A stretch of 64,000 nucleotides of DNA from Stigmatella ashevillena (GCF_028368975.1 NZ_JAQNDM010000001.1:620001-684000), one strand, 5' to 3'. Shown: positions 1-8,811, numbered from the stretch's first letter. A program made the numbers and translations. Notes: generated from the sequence alone by a model not told the origin.

Positions 1-469
1 CCACATGGCTCTGGACCGCGTGGCCGATGTCGCCCATCCGATTGCCCGGCACCATGACGGCGATGGCTTTGTTCAGGGCCTCACGGGTGGCCTTCACCAA
101 GGCCTCCGCCTCAGGACTCACCTTCCCCACCGGAACCGTCCGGGCAGAATCCCCGTAAAACCCCCGGAAGACCACGCCGAAGTCGAGCTTCATCAAGTCC
201 CCCTCGGCCAGCTTCCGCCGCTTCGAGGGGATGCCATGAACGACTTCGTGGTTCACCGAGGCGCACAAACAACAGGGAAATCCTCGATATCCCTTGAAGG
301 CTGGTTTTGCGCCCTTCTTATAGATGAGCTTCTCGGCCAGAGCATCCAGCTCCCAGGTCGTCACCCCAGGAGCCACGGTCTTCTCAAGCTCGTCGAGGAT
401 CTCGCACACGATGCGGCCTGCCTCACGCATGAGGGAGATCTCGTCCTGACTCTTGAGTTCGATGCTCAT
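1..469 (-). CDS. map: Methionine aminopeptidase type I (partial, C-terminus outside window)
   Basis: Removes the initiator methionine from nascent proteins in the cytoplasm. The first 156 residues are visible, starting MSIELKSQDEISLMREAGRI, a typical type I N-terminus. The conserved stretch VNHEVVHGIPS carries the first active-site histidine, and KLDFGVVFRGFYGDSA carries metal-binding aspartates. The ATG at 467-469 is preceded by GGGAG nine bases upstream. The gene lies 87 bases after adk, the usual secY-adk-map order. The reading frame is open to base 1, so the gene continues beyond the left edge. Confidence 0.95.
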   Translation of the reverse strand, partial: MSIELKSQDEISLMREAGRIVCEILDELEKTVAPGVTTWELDALAEKLIYKKGAKPAFKGYRGFPCCLCASVNHEVVHGIPSKRRKLAEGDLMKLDFGVVFRGFYGDSARTVPVGKVSPEAEALVKATREALNKAIAVMVPGNRMGDIGHAVQSHV

Positions 470-556
470 GCGCGCGAGCTCCCGGTGGGCTCACCAACAC
501 CATAATGGCCAGAGGCAACCCGGCAGGTGGCGCCGGGCCGCCCGCCGGGTCTCCAG

Positions 557-1204
557 TCAGGCCTGGGTGACGATGGCGCGAAGTTCCGCGTAGATCCCCT
601 CGGGGGTCCCTACGCCATCGATGCTCTTGAGAATCCCCTTCTTGGCGTAGAACGCCTTCAGCGGAGAGGTCTCGGCATCGTACTTCTGCAGCCGCTTCTC
701 GATGACGTCTGGCTGGTCATCGTCCCGCTGGATCAACCCCGCGTTGCACTTGTCGCAGTACCCTGCCCGCTTCGGAGGGTTCTGGTAGACGTGGTACACG
801 CTGTTATCCACCGGACAGGAGCGCCGCCCAGATCCCCGCTCGACCAGCTTGGCGTGCGGCACCTCGAGCGACACGACGGCATCAAGCTTCTTGCCGTTCT
901 TCTCCAGCATCTCGTCCAGCGCATCCGCCTGGGGAATGGTGCGCGGGAAACCATCCAGCACATAGCCATTGGCACAGTCCGGCTGCTTCAACCGCTCCTC
1001 GACAATGCCGATGACGATGTCATCCGGCACATAGGCGCCCTTGGCCATGAGCGGACCCGCGATCTTCCCAAGCTCCGTGCCATCCTTCACCGCCTTGCGG
1101 AGGATGTCGCCCGTGGAAATCTGCGGGATCTTAAAGTCCTCATACAGCTTCTTGGCCTGGGTGCCCTTACCCGCGTTCGGCGGGCCCAACAGGATCAGGT
1201 TCAT
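557..1204 (-). CDS. adk: Adenylate kinase
   Basis: Catalyses ATP + AMP to 2 ADP in the cytoplasm. At 215 aa it is a long-type enzyme. It has the P-loop GPPNAGKGTQ at residues 7-16 and the AMP-binding DGFPRT at 84-89. The LID domain (about 123-160) resembles the zinc-binding type, but its ligand set reads C130, D133, C150, C153. The second cysteine of the usual Cys4 set is therefore aspartate. The start ATG has GAGAGGAG just upstream. It lies between secY (151 bases) and map (87 bases) and is probably cotranscribed with the spc operon. Confidence 0.96.
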   Translation of the reverse strand: MNLILLGPPNAGKGTQAKKLYEDFKIPQISTGDILRKAVKDGTELGKIAGPLMAKGAYVPDDIVIGIVEERLKQPDCANGYVLDGFPRTIPQADALDEMLEKNGKKLDAVVSLEVPHAKLVERGSGRRSCPVDNSVYHVYQNPPKRAGYCDKCNAGLIQRDDDQPDVIEKRLQKYDAETSPLKAFYAKKGILKSIDGVGTPEGIYAELRAIVTQA

Positions 1205-1301
1205 GTGCTCCTCTCACTCCCTCGAAAGAACGCACGGAAATCCTCCGCGATGAACCCCCGAAAGCATTCCCCATGCACGAATGACTCCCCCTGAACGGCA
1301 A

Positions 1302-1336
1302 GGCGCCTCTTCCCACATCTTTGGGGAAGAGGCGCC
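1302..1336 (-). terminator. Strong hairpin after secY
   Basis: A perfect 13-bp inverted repeat (arms 1302-1314 and 1324-1336, 9-nt loop) lies 20 bases downstream of the secY stop on the transcribed strand. It has no T tract, so it may be a weak terminator, a pause or an mRNA 3' stabiliser between secY and adk, rather than a full stop. Confidence 0.5.
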
Positions 1337-1355
1337 CAGGAAATTCCTGCCTCGC

Positions 1356-2702
1356 CTAGGCCGCCACACGCACCCGGCCGCGGATGCGCGGACCGCGCGG
1401 ACCCGCGAAGCCCTCGTAGTTCCGGCTGATCAGGTGGCCCTCGATCTGCTGCACCGTGTCAAGAGCCACACCCACCACGATGAGCAGCGCCGTGCCGCCA
1501 AAGGCGAAGGGCACCTGAAGCCACTGGGTCAAGATGGTCGGGATGACGCAGATGGTCGCCAGATAGATGGCCCCACCGAAGGTAATACGGTTCAGGACCC
1601 GCTCGATGAAGTCCGCGGTCTGACGACCCGGGCGAATGCCGGGGATGTAGCCGCCCTGCTTCTTGATGTTGTCGGCCACATCATCCGGCCGGAACGTGAG
1701 CGCCGTATAGAAGTAGGCGAAGAAGATGACCAGCAGCACGAACAACCCGTTGTAGAGCCAGGGGTTGCCCTCGAGCCCCTGCCGGAACGTCTGCAGGAAC
1801 GGGAACCAGGTGCCCAGGGTCGCGGGGAAGGACAGCAACGCCCCCGCGAAGATGGGAGGAATCACGCCCGACGTGTTCACCTTCATCGGGAAGTAAGTGG
1901 CCTGGCCCGCGAACATCCTCCGGCCCGCCATGCGCTTGGCGTATTGCACCGGAATGCGCCTCATGCCGCGCTCCACGTACACCACCACCGCGATGATGAA
2001 GAGCATGAAGACCGCCAGGCCCACCAGCGCCGCGGCCTCGATGGCCCCCTGCGCCGTCATGTCCAGCAGCGTCTTGCCGTTGGGAAGCAGGCCCGCCACG
2101 ATTCCCGCGAAGATGATGAGCGAGATGCCGTTGCCGATGCCGCGCTCGGTGATGCGCTCGCCCAGCCACATGATGAAGGCCGTGCCGGCGGTCAGGCTGA
2201 TCACCGTCATGAAGGTGAACCACGCGCTGTCATCCGGTACGACGATCTGATTGAAGCCGCTCTGCCCCGCATCGCTGCGGCCGAGGGACGCCAGCCACCG
2301 GGAGATGCCAATGCCCTGGACGACCGACAGCACGATGGAGCCGTAACGGGTGTACTGGTTGATCTTCTGGCGGCCCGAAGCCCCCTCCTTCTGGAGGCGC
2401 TCCAAGCTGGGTACCACCACCGCCAGCAGCTGCATGATGATGGAGGCGGACACGTACGGCATGATGCCCAAGCCGAAGATGGACATCTGCTCCAGGGCAC
2501 CTCCCGAGAACAGGTTGAACAGCGACACGAGGCCGCCCGATTGCTTCTGGGCGTCCATGAACGCGTTCATCGCCGCCCGGTCCACCCCTGGCGTGTTGAT
2601 GAAGATGCCGATGCGGTAGACCGCGAGCAGCACCAGCGTATACGCGAGCCGACTGCGCAGCTCAGCGATTCGGAAGACGTTGGCGAAGGCATTCAGAGCC
2701 AC
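1356..2702 (-). CDS. secY: Preprotein translocase subunit SecY
   Basis: Central channel of the SecYEG translocon in the inner membrane. The 448-aa product has ten predicted membrane segments, the family's normal size. It starts ALNAFANVFRIAELRSRL after the initiator and contains the plug-region motif INTPGVDRAAM. The chosen start is GTG at 2700-2702 with GGGGAT about 12 bases upstream. An in-frame TTG at 2739-2741 would add 13 residues that do not resemble SecY. It is the distal gene of the spc operon, 127 bases after rplO, with two hairpins in that gap. Confidence 0.95.
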   Translation of the reverse strand: MALNAFANVFRIAELRSRLAYTLVLLAVYRIGIFINTPGVDRAAMNAFMDAQKQSGGLVSLFNLFSGGALEQMSIFGLGIMPYVSASIIMQLLAVVVPSLERLQKEGASGRQKINQYTRYGSIVLSVVQGIGISRWLASLGRSDAGQSGFNQIVVPDDSAWFTFMTVISLTAGTAFIMWLGERITERGIGNGISLIIFAGIVAGLLPNGKTLLDMTAQGAIEAAALVGLAVFMLFIIAVVVYVERGMRRIPVQYAKRMAGRRMFAGQATYFPMKVNTSGVIPPIFAGALLSFPATLGTWFPFLQTFRQGLEGNPWLYNGLFVLLVIFFAYFYTALTFRPDDVADNIKKQGGYIPGIRPGRQTADFIERVLNRITFGGAIYLATICVIPTILTQWLQVPFAFGGTALLIVVGVALDTVQQIEGHLISRNYEGFAGPRGPRIRGRVRVAA

Positions 2703-2741
2703 GTGGGAGCCATCCCCTTCGGTAAAGTGCTGACAGAACAA

Positions 2742-2821
2742 GCGCCCCTGTCCAGAACGGAGAGGGGCGCGAGAGCCTACACAAGCGAAAAGGCGCGCAC
2801 CACCTTCAAGTGATGCGCGCC
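2742..2821 (-). other. Two hairpins in the rplO-secY gap
   Basis: Two perfect 8-bp stems lie between rplO and secY: arms 2742-2749/2763-2770 and arms 2792-2799/2814-2821. Neither is followed by a T run. Both lie downstream of rplO on the transcribed strand. They could modulate secY expression relative to the ribosomal proteins, but this is inference. Confidence 0.4.
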
Positions 2822-2829
2822 CAACACGC

Positions 2830-3360
2830 TCAAGCCTTTGGCTGCCGAGGGGCCTTCACACCCTTGCCCGCGTGCGCCTTGGACGCGGACTCCGGCTTGT
2901 GCGCCACCAACGGAATGAGCTCGACCGCCCCGCCCGCCTTCTCGATGGCCTCTTTGGCCTTGTCCGAGAGCTTGTGCGCCTTCACCGTCAGCTTCTTGGA
3001 CAGTTCACCCTGCCCCAGCACCTTCACGCCATCGTAGCGGCCCTTGACCAGGCCCGCGCTCTTCAGCGCGCCCTCGTCCACCGTCGCGCCCGCGTCGAAC
3101 TGGCGCTCCAGGTCAGACAGGTTCACCACCGCATAGGTGGTGCGATTGGGCGAGGTGAAGCCGAACTTCGGGAGCCGGCGCTGCAGCGGGCTCTGGCCGC
3201 CCTCGAAGCCCTCGAACCGCATGTTGCCAGAACGAGCCTTCTGGCCCTTGCCACCGCGGCCGGCCGTCTTGCCCAGACCGCTGCCCTGGCCGCGGCCCAC
3301 CCGCTTCTTGCGGTGCCAGGAGTTGTGAGGCCGCTTCAGGTTGTTGAGAGTCGTCGACAT
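2830..3360 (-). CDS. rplO: 50S ribosomal protein L15
   Basis: Late-assembling large-subunit protein that contacts 23S rRNA. The 176-aa product has the glycine/lysine-rich N-terminal rRNA-binding region ([17 protein letters not shown]) and the [17 protein letters not shown] block typical of L15. The C-terminus runs about 25 residues past the usual end and is Lys/Ala-rich. The ATG at 3358-3360 is preferred over an in-frame TTG two codons upstream, because GAGG sits 8 bases before it. It lies 57 bases after rpmD in the spc operon. Confidence 0.96.
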   Translation of the reverse strand: MSTTLNNLKRPHNSWHRKKRVGRGQGSGLGKTAGRGGKGQKARSGNMRFEGFEGGQSPLQRRLPKFGFTSPNRTTYAVVNLSDLERQFDAGATVDEGALKSAGLVKGRYDGVKVLGQGELSKKLTVKAHKLSDKAKEAIEKAGGAVELIPLVAHKPESASKAHAGKGVKAPRQPKA

Positions 3361-3417
3361 CTTCAATCCTCGTGCGCGGCGGATTCCCCGAGAGGGCCAC
3401 CGCGGAATAAGTCCGTG

Positions 3418-3678
3418 CTAGCCCTTGGCCGCCTTGGCGCGCGCCCGGTCCCGGGCAACGATCTTCCTGGGCTTGCGACGCTTGGGCGCCGGAGCCTCCT
3501 GGCTCACCTTTTCGCTGGTGACCAGGTGCTTCACCTTGAACACAATGCCGCGAATGGACGGCGTGTCCTTCAGAATCCGCTCATCGCCGAACTTCTTCAG
3601 GCCGAGGCCGCGGATGGAAGAGACGATGTCCTCGGAGGAGCCCGAGAAACTCTTCACGAGCTTGATCTTGATCGCCAT
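3418..3678 (-). CDS. rpmD: 50S ribosomal protein L30 with basic C-terminal tail
   Basis: Small large-subunit protein. Residues 1-55 match L30: IKIKLVKSFSG, then LGLKKFGDERILKDTPSIRGI. The protein is 86 aa against roughly 60 in most bacteria. The extra 30 residues are a lysine/arginine-rich tail (KRRKPRKIVARDRARAKAAK) likely to bind rRNA. The start lies 2 bases after the rpsE stop, so the two genes are probably translationally coupled. Confidence 0.95.
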   Translation of the reverse strand: MAIKIKLVKSFSGSSEDIVSSIRGLGLKKFGDERILKDTPSIRGIVFKVKHLVTSEKVSQEAPAPKRRKPRKIVARDRARAKAAKG

Positions 3679-3680
3679 GA

Positions 3681-4202
3681 CTAGCCTCGCGCCTCGCCGG
3701 CGAGCTTGCCCGCCTCGACGTCCTTGCCACGCAGCCGGGAAACCTGCTCGGCCGAGCGCAGCCGCTTCAGGCCCGCCATCGTGGCCTTCAGCACGTTGTG
3801 CGGATTCCGCGAACCCTGGCTCTTCGTCAGGATGTTGCGGATGCCCGCCGCCTCGAGAACCGCGCGCACCGCACCACCGGCGATGACGCCCGTACCCTCG
3901 GTGGCCGGCTTGAGCAGCACCCAGCCGGCGCCGAAGTGACCGAGCACCTCGTGCGGGATGGTGTGACCCATCAGCGGCACGCGGAACAGGTTCTTCTTCG
4001 CATTCTCGCCACCCTTGCGGATGGCCTCGGGGACCTCGTTGGCCTTGCCCAGGCCGATGCCGACGTGGCCGTTGCCATCGCCCACCACCACGAGGGCGGC
4101 GAACGAGAAACGGCGGCCACCCTTCACCACCTTGGCCACGCGGTTGATGTTCACCACGCGATCGGTGAGGTCCAGATCGTTCGGATTGATCGGAGTTGCC
4201 AC
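3681..4202 (-). CDS. rpsE: 30S ribosomal protein S5
   Basis: Small-subunit protein at the mRNA entry channel, important for decoding accuracy. The 173-aa product contains the S5 N-terminal dsRBD-like block ([37 protein letters not shown]) and the C-terminal [16 protein letters not shown] region. The start is GTG at 4200-4202 with GGAAG upstream. No in-frame ATG gives a better fit. It is followed after 2 bases by rpmD. Confidence 0.96.
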   Translation of the reverse strand: MATPINPNDLDLTDRVVNINRVAKVVKGGRRFSFAALVVVGDGNGHVGIGLGKANEVPEAIRKGGENAKKNLFRVPLMGHTIPHEVLGHFGAGWVLLKPATEGTGVIAGGAVRAVLEAAGIRNILTKSQGSRNPHNVLKATMAGLKRLRSAEQVSRLRGKDVEAGKLAGEARG

Positions 4203-4225
4203 TTGGAGAGCTTCCTTTCGAATTC

Positions 4226-4579
4226 TTAGAACTTCAGCCCGGCCTCGCGGGCGGCGTCAGCCACGGCGGCAATTCGCCCATGGTACGGGAAGCCATTGCG
4301 GTCGAACACCACCGCCTCTACATTGGCAACCTTGCACTTCTCGGCGATGAGCTTGCCCACACGCTTGGCGGCTTCCTTCTTGTCGCCCTCGTCCTGGCCC
4401 TTCAGCTCCTTGGACAGGGACGAAGCGTACGCCAGCGTCTTGCCCGTGGAGTCGTCCACCACCTGGGCATAGATGTGCTTCAAGCTCTTGTAGACCGTGA
4501 GCCGCGGGCGCTCGGAGCTCCCCGAGAGCTTCTTGCGAATGCGGTTCTTCCTCTTGATGCGCGCTTCGACAACCGACAT
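4226..4579 (-). CDS. rplR: 50S ribosomal protein L18
   Basis: 5S rRNA-binding protein of the central protuberance. At 117 aa it is of normal length. It begins with a basic segment ([15 protein letters not shown]), contains [20 protein letters not shown], and ends with [20 protein letters not shown], the L18 signature. It lies between rplF (105-base gap) and rpsE (23-base gap) in standard spc order. Confidence 0.96.
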   Translation of the reverse strand: MSVVEARIKRKNRIRKKLSGSSERPRLTVYKSLKHIYAQVVDDSTGKTLAYASSLSKELKGQDEGDKKEAAKRVGKLIAEKCKVANVEAVVFDRNGFPYHGRIAAVADAAREAGLKF

Positions 4580-4684
4580 GGCTGCTTCCTTTTCCGTCCG
4601 GCGGTGATGCGGCCTTCCACCGCCGGATGAGCGCGAGGCCGCTTCCGGGCCCGCGGGGTTGAACGTTCAGAGAACGGACGACGG

Positions 4685-5251
4685 CTAGGTCGTACCGGTC
4701 TTGCCTTCCTTGCGGCGGACCTTCTCATCCGAGTACTTGATGCCCTTGCCCTTGTACGGCTCGGGCGGGCGCAGTGCACGGATCTTCACGGCGGCGGCCC
4801 CCAGGGCCTCCTTGTCCGCGGAGCGAAGGGTCAGCCCCAGCGTGGGCAAGCTGTCCTCGGTGCGCGGGGCCTTGTCCACCTCGGCCGTCACACCCTCAGG
4901 CAGGTTGAACACCACCGGGTGCGAGTAGCCCAGGGACAGCTGAACGGTCTTGCCCTTGACTTCAGCACGGAAACCGACGCCCCGGATGTCCAGGCGGCGC
5001 TCGAAGCCCGTGCTCACGCCCTTGGCCGCATTGGCCAGGATGGTGCGAGCCAGACCGTGCAGGCTGCGCGCTTCACGCGAATCGTCCTCGCGCAGCACGT
5101 TCACCTGTCCGTCCTTCACCTCCACCTTCACCTTGGCGGGGAGATCGACGGAGAGCTTGCCCTTGGGGCCCTCGAAATTGACCTTCTGCCCGGCGACGAT
5201 GGCCTTCGTCTTGTCGCCCAGCTTGATCGGCAGTTTTCCAATCCGACTCAT
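4685..5251 (-). CDS. rplF: 50S ribosomal protein L6
   Basis: Large-subunit protein near the factor-binding centre. The 188-aa product starts MSRIGKLPIKL, has the internal GFERRLDIRGVGFRAEVKGK motif and ends with the L6 signature RPPEPYKGKGIKYSDEKVRR. The frame stays open upstream to 5452, but the ATG at 5249-5251 gives the normal family N-terminus. It lies 64 bases after rpsH. Confidence 0.96.
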   Translation of the reverse strand: MSRIGKLPIKLGDKTKAIVAGQKVNFEGPKGKLSVDLPAKVKVEVKDGQVNVLREDDSREARSLHGLARTILANAAKGVSTGFERRLDIRGVGFRAEVKGKTVQLSLGYSHPVVFNLPEGVTAEVDKAPRTEDSLPTLGLTLRSADKEALGAAAVKIRALRPPEPYKGKGIKYSDEKVRRKEGKTGTT

Positions 5252-5315
5252 GATTGCCTCATACGATCTGCCCGGAGCGCGTCCCTTCTCAGGGACAGCA
5301 GCGCCAGGCGGCTGG

Positions 5316-5717
5316 CTAGTAGACGGTGCAGAGAAGCTCGCCGCCGATGTTCTGCTTCCGCGCTTCGCTGTCCGACAGAATCCCCTTGGAGGTGGACAGC
5401 ACGGCGATCCCCAGGCCACCCAGCACGCGGGGAATGTCACGCACCGGCACATACCGGCGCAGGCCCGGCTTGGACACGCGCTTGATGCCAGTGATGGCCG
5501 AGCTGCGGTCCTGTCCGTACTTCAGCTGAACGCTGATCTCGTTCTGGGGCTGACGCTCGTGGATGGTGTACTCCCCGATGTATCCCTCGTCCTTGAGGAC
5601 GCGGATGATCTCGACCTTGAGCTTCGAGTGGGGAATGACGACCTTGTCGTGCCGCGCACGCGAAGCGTTGCGCAGGCGGGTCAGCATGTCGCCGACGGGA
5701 TCATTGATTACCGACAT
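5316..5717 (-). CDS. rpsH: 30S ribosomal protein S8
   Basis: Primary 16S rRNA-binding protein and, in other bacteria, the autogenous translational repressor of the spc operon. The 133-aa product starts [18 protein letters not shown] and ends with the S8 signature ([19 protein letters not shown], then GGELLCTVY). The frame is open upstream, but the ATG at 5715-5717 fits the family. The 168-base gap before it is unusually long for this operon. Confidence 0.96.
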   Translation of the reverse strand: MSVINDPVGDMLTRLRNASRARHDKVVIPHSKLKVEIIRVLKDEGYIGEYTIHERQPQNEISVQLKYGQDRSSAITGIKRVSKPGLRRYVPVRDIPRVLGGLGIAVLSTSKGILSDSEARKQNIGGELLCTVY

Positions 5718-5739
5718 GGGTGATACCTTCCAGGCGGGG

Positions 5740-5885
5740 CCCTTGTGTCCCCGCGATTCCGACCGCCGCGCCTGCCGGGCCCATCCCGGGGGTTCGCCGC
5801 GCTCGCACTGCTTCACTGCTTCGGTGCCTGTCTGGCACCTGGATGCGCCGGGCCCCTCTTCGGGATCCGGACACCCGGGAACCGG
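5740..5885 (-). other. Structured spacer between rpsN and rpsH
   Basis: This GC-rich spacer contains a perfect 6-bp hairpin (arms 5823-5828 and 5834-5839, 5-nt loop) plus several CCCGGG-type self-complementary stretches. No small ORF with a ribosome binding site is evident. It could be a regulatory leader for rpsH, but no known S8-binding site is recognised. Confidence 0.3.
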
Positions 5886-6071
5886 CTACCAGGACGACTT
5901 GGTGACGCCGGTGATCTCACCGCGCAGCGCGCGCAGGCGCAGGCAGATACGGCACATCTGGAACTTCCGCAGGAACGCGCGCGGACGGCCGCACAGCGGG
6001 CAGCGGTTGTACTTGCGCACCGAGAACTTCGGCTTGCGCTTCGCCTGGGCGATTTTGGAGAGCTTGGCCAT
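5886..6071 (-). CDS. rpsN: 30S ribosomal protein S14, zinc-binding type
   Basis: Short (61-aa) S14 of the zinc (type Z) class. The four cysteines C24, C27, C40 and C43 (CPLC and CRIC) form the zinc site. It starts [16 protein letters not shown] and ends [11 protein letters not shown], as in other C+ S14 proteins. It lies 20 bases after rplE. Zinc-type S14 proteins are often paired elsewhere with a zinc-free paralogue used under zinc shortage, but none is in this window. Confidence 0.96.
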   Translation of the reverse strand: MAKLSKIAQAKRKPKFSVRKYNRCPLCGRPRAFLRKFQMCRICLRLRALRGEITGVTKSSW

Positions 6072-6091
6072 GGAGCTTGAATTCCTCGGAA

Positions 6092-6748
6092 TTACTGGCG
6101 GAACGGCATGCCGAAGTGACGCATCAGCGCCAGCCCCTGCTCGTCGTTCTCGGCGGTGGTGACGAAGCTGATGTTGAGCCCCTTCACCTTCTCGATCTGG
6201 TCGTAGTTGATTTCCGGGAAGATGATCTGCTCTCGCACGCCAAGCGTGTAGTTGCCCTTCCCGTCGAAGGCCTTGGGGGACACGCCCTTGAAGTCACGCA
6301 CGCGTGGCAGCGCCACGGAGATAAGGCGGTCCAGGAACTCGTACATCCGGTCGCCACGCAGCGTGACGGCGCAGCCGATGGCCTGGCCCTGACGCAGCTT
6401 GAAGTTCGCGATCGACTTGCGGGCGCGGGTCACCACGGGCTTCTGGCCAGTGATGGCACCCAGCTGGTCGACGGCCGACTCCAGGATCTTGTTGTTGGCG
6501 AGCGCCTCGCCCAGACCCATGTTGACGACGATCTTCTCGAGCCGCGGAACCTGGAGGGGGTTCTTCAGGCTCAGCTCCTTCATCAGAGCGGGCACGCCCT
6601 CCTTGCGGAAGCGCAGCTTCAGCCGGGCAGGCTTCGCCTCAAGCCCTTCCTCGATGTTGGCCGCAAAGCCAGCCTTCTTGACGTCTTCCTTCTTGCGGCC
6701 CTTCTTTTCCTTCTTTTCTTTCTGCTCGGGCTTCTTCTCATCAGCCAT
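6092..6748 (-). CDS. rplE: 50S ribosomal protein L5 with lysine-rich N-terminal extension
   Basis: 5S rRNA-binding protein of the central protuberance. From about residue 41 the sequence is standard L5 ([34 protein letters not shown], then [21 protein letters not shown]). The protein is 218 aa against about 180 in most bacteria. The first 40 residues are an extra, highly charged Lys/Glu-rich segment. The ATG at 6746-6748 is preceded by a purine-rich stretch (GAGGACC). The 172-base gap upstream holds a terminator-like hairpin. Confidence 0.95.
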   Translation of the reverse strand: MADEKKPEQKEKKEKKGRKKEDVKKAGFAANIEEGLEAKPARLKLRFRKEGVPALMKELSLKNPLQVPRLEKIVVNMGLGEALANNKILESAVDQLGAITGQKPVVTRARKSIANFKLRQGQAIGCAVTLRGDRMYEFLDRLISVALPRVRDFKGVSPKAFDGKGNYTLGVREQIIFPEINYDQIEKVKGLNISFVTTAENDEQGLALMRHFGMPFRQ

Positions 6749-6815
6749 CTGTCGGTCCTCTGCTTCGGAGCGCCGTCCTGAACCCAGCGACTCCGATCAG
6801 TACATCTGAAATCGT

Positions 6816-6852
6816 AAAAACACGGAGAGGGCCCCGGAACTTCGGACCCTCT
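6816..6852 (-). terminator. Terminator-like hairpin inside the spc operon (rplX-rplE gap)
   Basis: On the transcribed strand AGAGGG (6847-6852) pairs with CCCTCT (6826-6831), with further CCG/CGG pairing inside. A T5 run at 6816-6820 follows. This has the shape of an intrinsic terminator between rplX and rplE. Full termination would cut off essential genes, so partial attenuation or processing is more likely. Confidence 0.5.
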
Positions 6853-6920
6853 AAAAAGCCTGCCTGCCCGCCTCTGGCCTGGGGGCCAAAGGGCGCGCAT
6901 ACATGCCCGAACCCGGCTTC

Positions 6921-7250
6921 CTAGTCAATGAGGGCGTCGCAGTTCTTGCAGAACCGCTTCTTCGCGTCGCCCTCGGTCTTGATGCCCACCCGCGTCGGCT
7001 TGTCGCACTTGGTGCACACCACCTGAACATTCGACAGCGCGATGGTGCCCGGCTTGTCGACGATGCCCCCTTCGGGGCTCTGGGCGGTCTTGCGCAGGTG
7101 CCGCTTGACGGTCCGAAGTCCTTCCACCGTCACGCGATCGGCCTCACGGTCAATCTTCAGCACCTTCCCGCGCTTGCTCGCCGGTGTCTTCTCGGAGCGC
7201 TCTTTGCCCGAGATGACCTGCACGGTATCTCCCACTTTCAGCTTCTGCAT
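6921..7250 (-). CDS. rplX: 50S ribosomal protein L24 with zinc-ribbon C-terminus
   Basis: Assembly-initiator protein of the large subunit. The 109-aa product opens with the KOW-type segment KLKVGDTVQVISGKERSEK. It ends in a four-cysteine knuckle, C79, C82, C101 and C104 (CTKC and CKNC), found in a subset of L24 proteins and expected to bind zinc. It lies 41 bases after rplN. Confidence 0.96.
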   Translation of the reverse strand: MQKLKVGDTVQVISGKERSEKTPASKRGKVLKIDREADRVTVEGLRTVKRHLRKTAQSPEGGIVDKPGTIALSNVQVVCTKCDKPTRVGIKTEGDAKKRFCKNCDALID

Positions 7251-7291
7251 GGCTTCCTCTCTGGCTGCTCACCGGCGGGCCGGACGTCCTC

Positions 7292-7660
7292 TTAGAGGAC
7301 TTCCGGCGCGAGCGAGATGATCTTCATGAACTTGCGGGCGCGGAGCTCACGGGCCACCGGCCCGAAGATGCGCGTCCCGATGGGCTCCAGGTCCTTGTTG
7401 ATGAGGACCGCAGAGTTGCCGTCGAACTTGATGTAGCTGCCGTCGGGACGGCCTACCTCGTGCTTGGTGCGCACGATGACGGCCTTGGCCACATCGCCCT
7501 TCTTCACCTTCGAGTTCGGAAGGGCCTCGCGGATCGATACGACGATCACGTCGCCGATCGACGCATACTTGCGCTTCGAGCCACCGAGCACCTTGATGCA
7601 GAACACCTTCTTGGCGCCCGAGTTGTCGGCCACGTCGAGCACGCTCGTCATCTGAATCAT
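7292..7660 (-). CDS. rplN: 50S ribosomal protein L14
   Basis: Large-subunit protein forming an intersubunit bridge. At 122 aa it has normal length. It starts [19 protein letters not shown] and contains [20 protein letters not shown] and the signature [13 protein letters not shown], then [13 protein letters not shown]. It lies between rpsQ (103 bases) and rplX (41 bases). Confidence 0.97.
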   Translation of the reverse strand: MIQMTSVLDVADNSGAKKVFCIKVLGGSKRKYASIGDVIVVSIREALPNSKVKKGDVAKAVIVRTKHEVGRPDGSYIKFDGNSAVLINKDLEPIGTRIFGPVARELRARKFMKIISLAPEVL

Positions 7661-7763
7661 CTGGAAGTCTCCTCTAGGATCCTACGGCAGCCCCCATCCG
7701 CTGAGGATGAGGGCGCGCGGCTCGAGCCGCCCACGCGCCAAAGGCGCCGCGGGCACACGTGGC

Positions 7764-8081
7764 TCAGACGTTCTTGCTCTTCTCGATCACCTCAACCACC
7801 CGCCACCGCTTGTCCTTCGAGGCCGGCCGCGTCTCGGCAATGCGCACGCGGTCACCCTCGTTGATGGTGATCTTCTTCGGATAGTCGTGGTCCTCGACGT
7901 GCGCCTTGTACTTCTCGCGCATGCTCATGATCTTCCCGTACTTCGGGTGAGCCGCACGGCGCTGGACGGTGACAACCACCGTCTTCTGCATCTTGTTCGA
8001 GGTGACGATCCCCACGCGCGTCTTGGGACGGCCACGGGTGGAGGTCGCGGGAGCGGAGGTGGTCTGGGTCGCTTCAGCCAT
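7764..8081 (-). CDS. rpsQ: 30S ribosomal protein S17
   Basis: Primary 16S rRNA-binding protein with an OB fold. The conserved core starts near residue 20 ([20 protein letters not shown]) and includes HPKYGKIM and [21 protein letters not shown]. The first 18 or so residues are a Thr/Ala-rich extension, making it 105 aa instead of about 85. It lies between rpmC (72 bases) and rplN. Confidence 0.96.
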   Translation of the reverse strand: MAEATQTTSAPATSTRGRPKTRVGIVTSNKMQKTVVVTVQRRAAHPKYGKIMSMREKYKAHVEDHDYPKKITINEGDRVRIAETRPASKDKRWRVVEVIEKSKNV

Positions 8082-8153
8082 CGTGAATCTCGCCTGTCAA
8101 TCAGTGTCCCCGGGACTTCCCGGTGACGGCCACGTCCCCGGAGGGACACGCCG

Positions 8154-8369
8154 TCAAGCCTTTTTGGCCGCCTTCTCAGCCCGGGCCTTCTCACCCAGGA
8201 CGGTCAGGATACGGGCCAGATCGCGACGGTGCTGGGTACGCGTAGAGGGGCTGTCCAGATTGCCCGTCCGCATGCTCAGCCGGTCCTGGAAGAGCGTGCC
8301 GCGCAGTTCATCCGCGCGCTTCTTCAGGTCCTCCGCCGACAACTCCTTCAACTCTTTCGCAGTCGCCAT
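8154..8369 (-). CDS. rpmC: 50S ribosomal protein L29
   Basis: Small two-helix protein at the polypeptide exit tunnel, near the binding sites of trigger factor and SRP. The 71-aa product contains the L29 pattern: AKELKELSAEDLKKRADELR, then the basic THRRDLARILTVL-type stretch (here TQHRRDLARILTVL). It lies 22 bases after rplP and 72 bases before rpsQ. Confidence 0.95.
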   Translation of the reverse strand: MATAKELKELSAEDLKKRADELRGTLFQDRLSMRTGNLDSPSTRTQHRRDLARILTVLGEKARAEKAAKKA

Positions 8370-8391
8370 CTTCGGTCTCCTCGCTTGTGGC

Positions 8392-8811
8392 CTAGAGCGA
8401 CAGCTCGCTGCGGGTCACGATCTTGGTGAGGACAGGCAGCTTCGCCTGCGCCAGCTTCAGGGCCCCGGTGGCCACCTCGTGCGTCATGCCCTCCATCTCG
8501 TAGAGGACGCGGCCCGGCTTCACCACCGCCACGTAGTACTCCACGCCTCCCTTACCGGTACCCATACGGGTCTCGGCGGGCTTCTTCGTGATGGGCTTGT
8601 CCGGGAAGATCCGGATCCAGATCTTACCGCCACGCTTCACGTGACGGGTCATCGCGATACGGGCCGCCTCGATCTGCCGGGAGGTGATCCACCCCGGTTG
8701 CAGGGTCACCAGGCCGAACTCACCATAGGTGAGATCACTGCCACGGTGGGCCTGGCCGTGCATGCGGCCCTTGTGCATCTTGCGGTACTTGGTACGAGCA
8801 GGCTGGAGCAT
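8392..8811 (-). CDS. rplP: 50S ribosomal protein L16
   Basis: Large-subunit protein near the A site and peptidyl transferase centre. The 139-aa product starts [17 protein letters not shown] and contains the L16 signatures [40 protein letters not shown] and [20 protein letters not shown]. It lies between rpsC (56 bases) and rpmC (22 bases), the universal order. Confidence 0.97.
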   Translation of the reverse strand: MLQPARTKYRKMHKGRMHGQAHRGSDLTYGEFGLVTLQPGWITSRQIEAARIAMTRHVKRGGKIWIRIFPDKPITKKPAETRMGTGKGGVEYYVAVVKPGRVLYEMEGMTHEVATGALKLAQAKLPVLTKIVTRSELSL

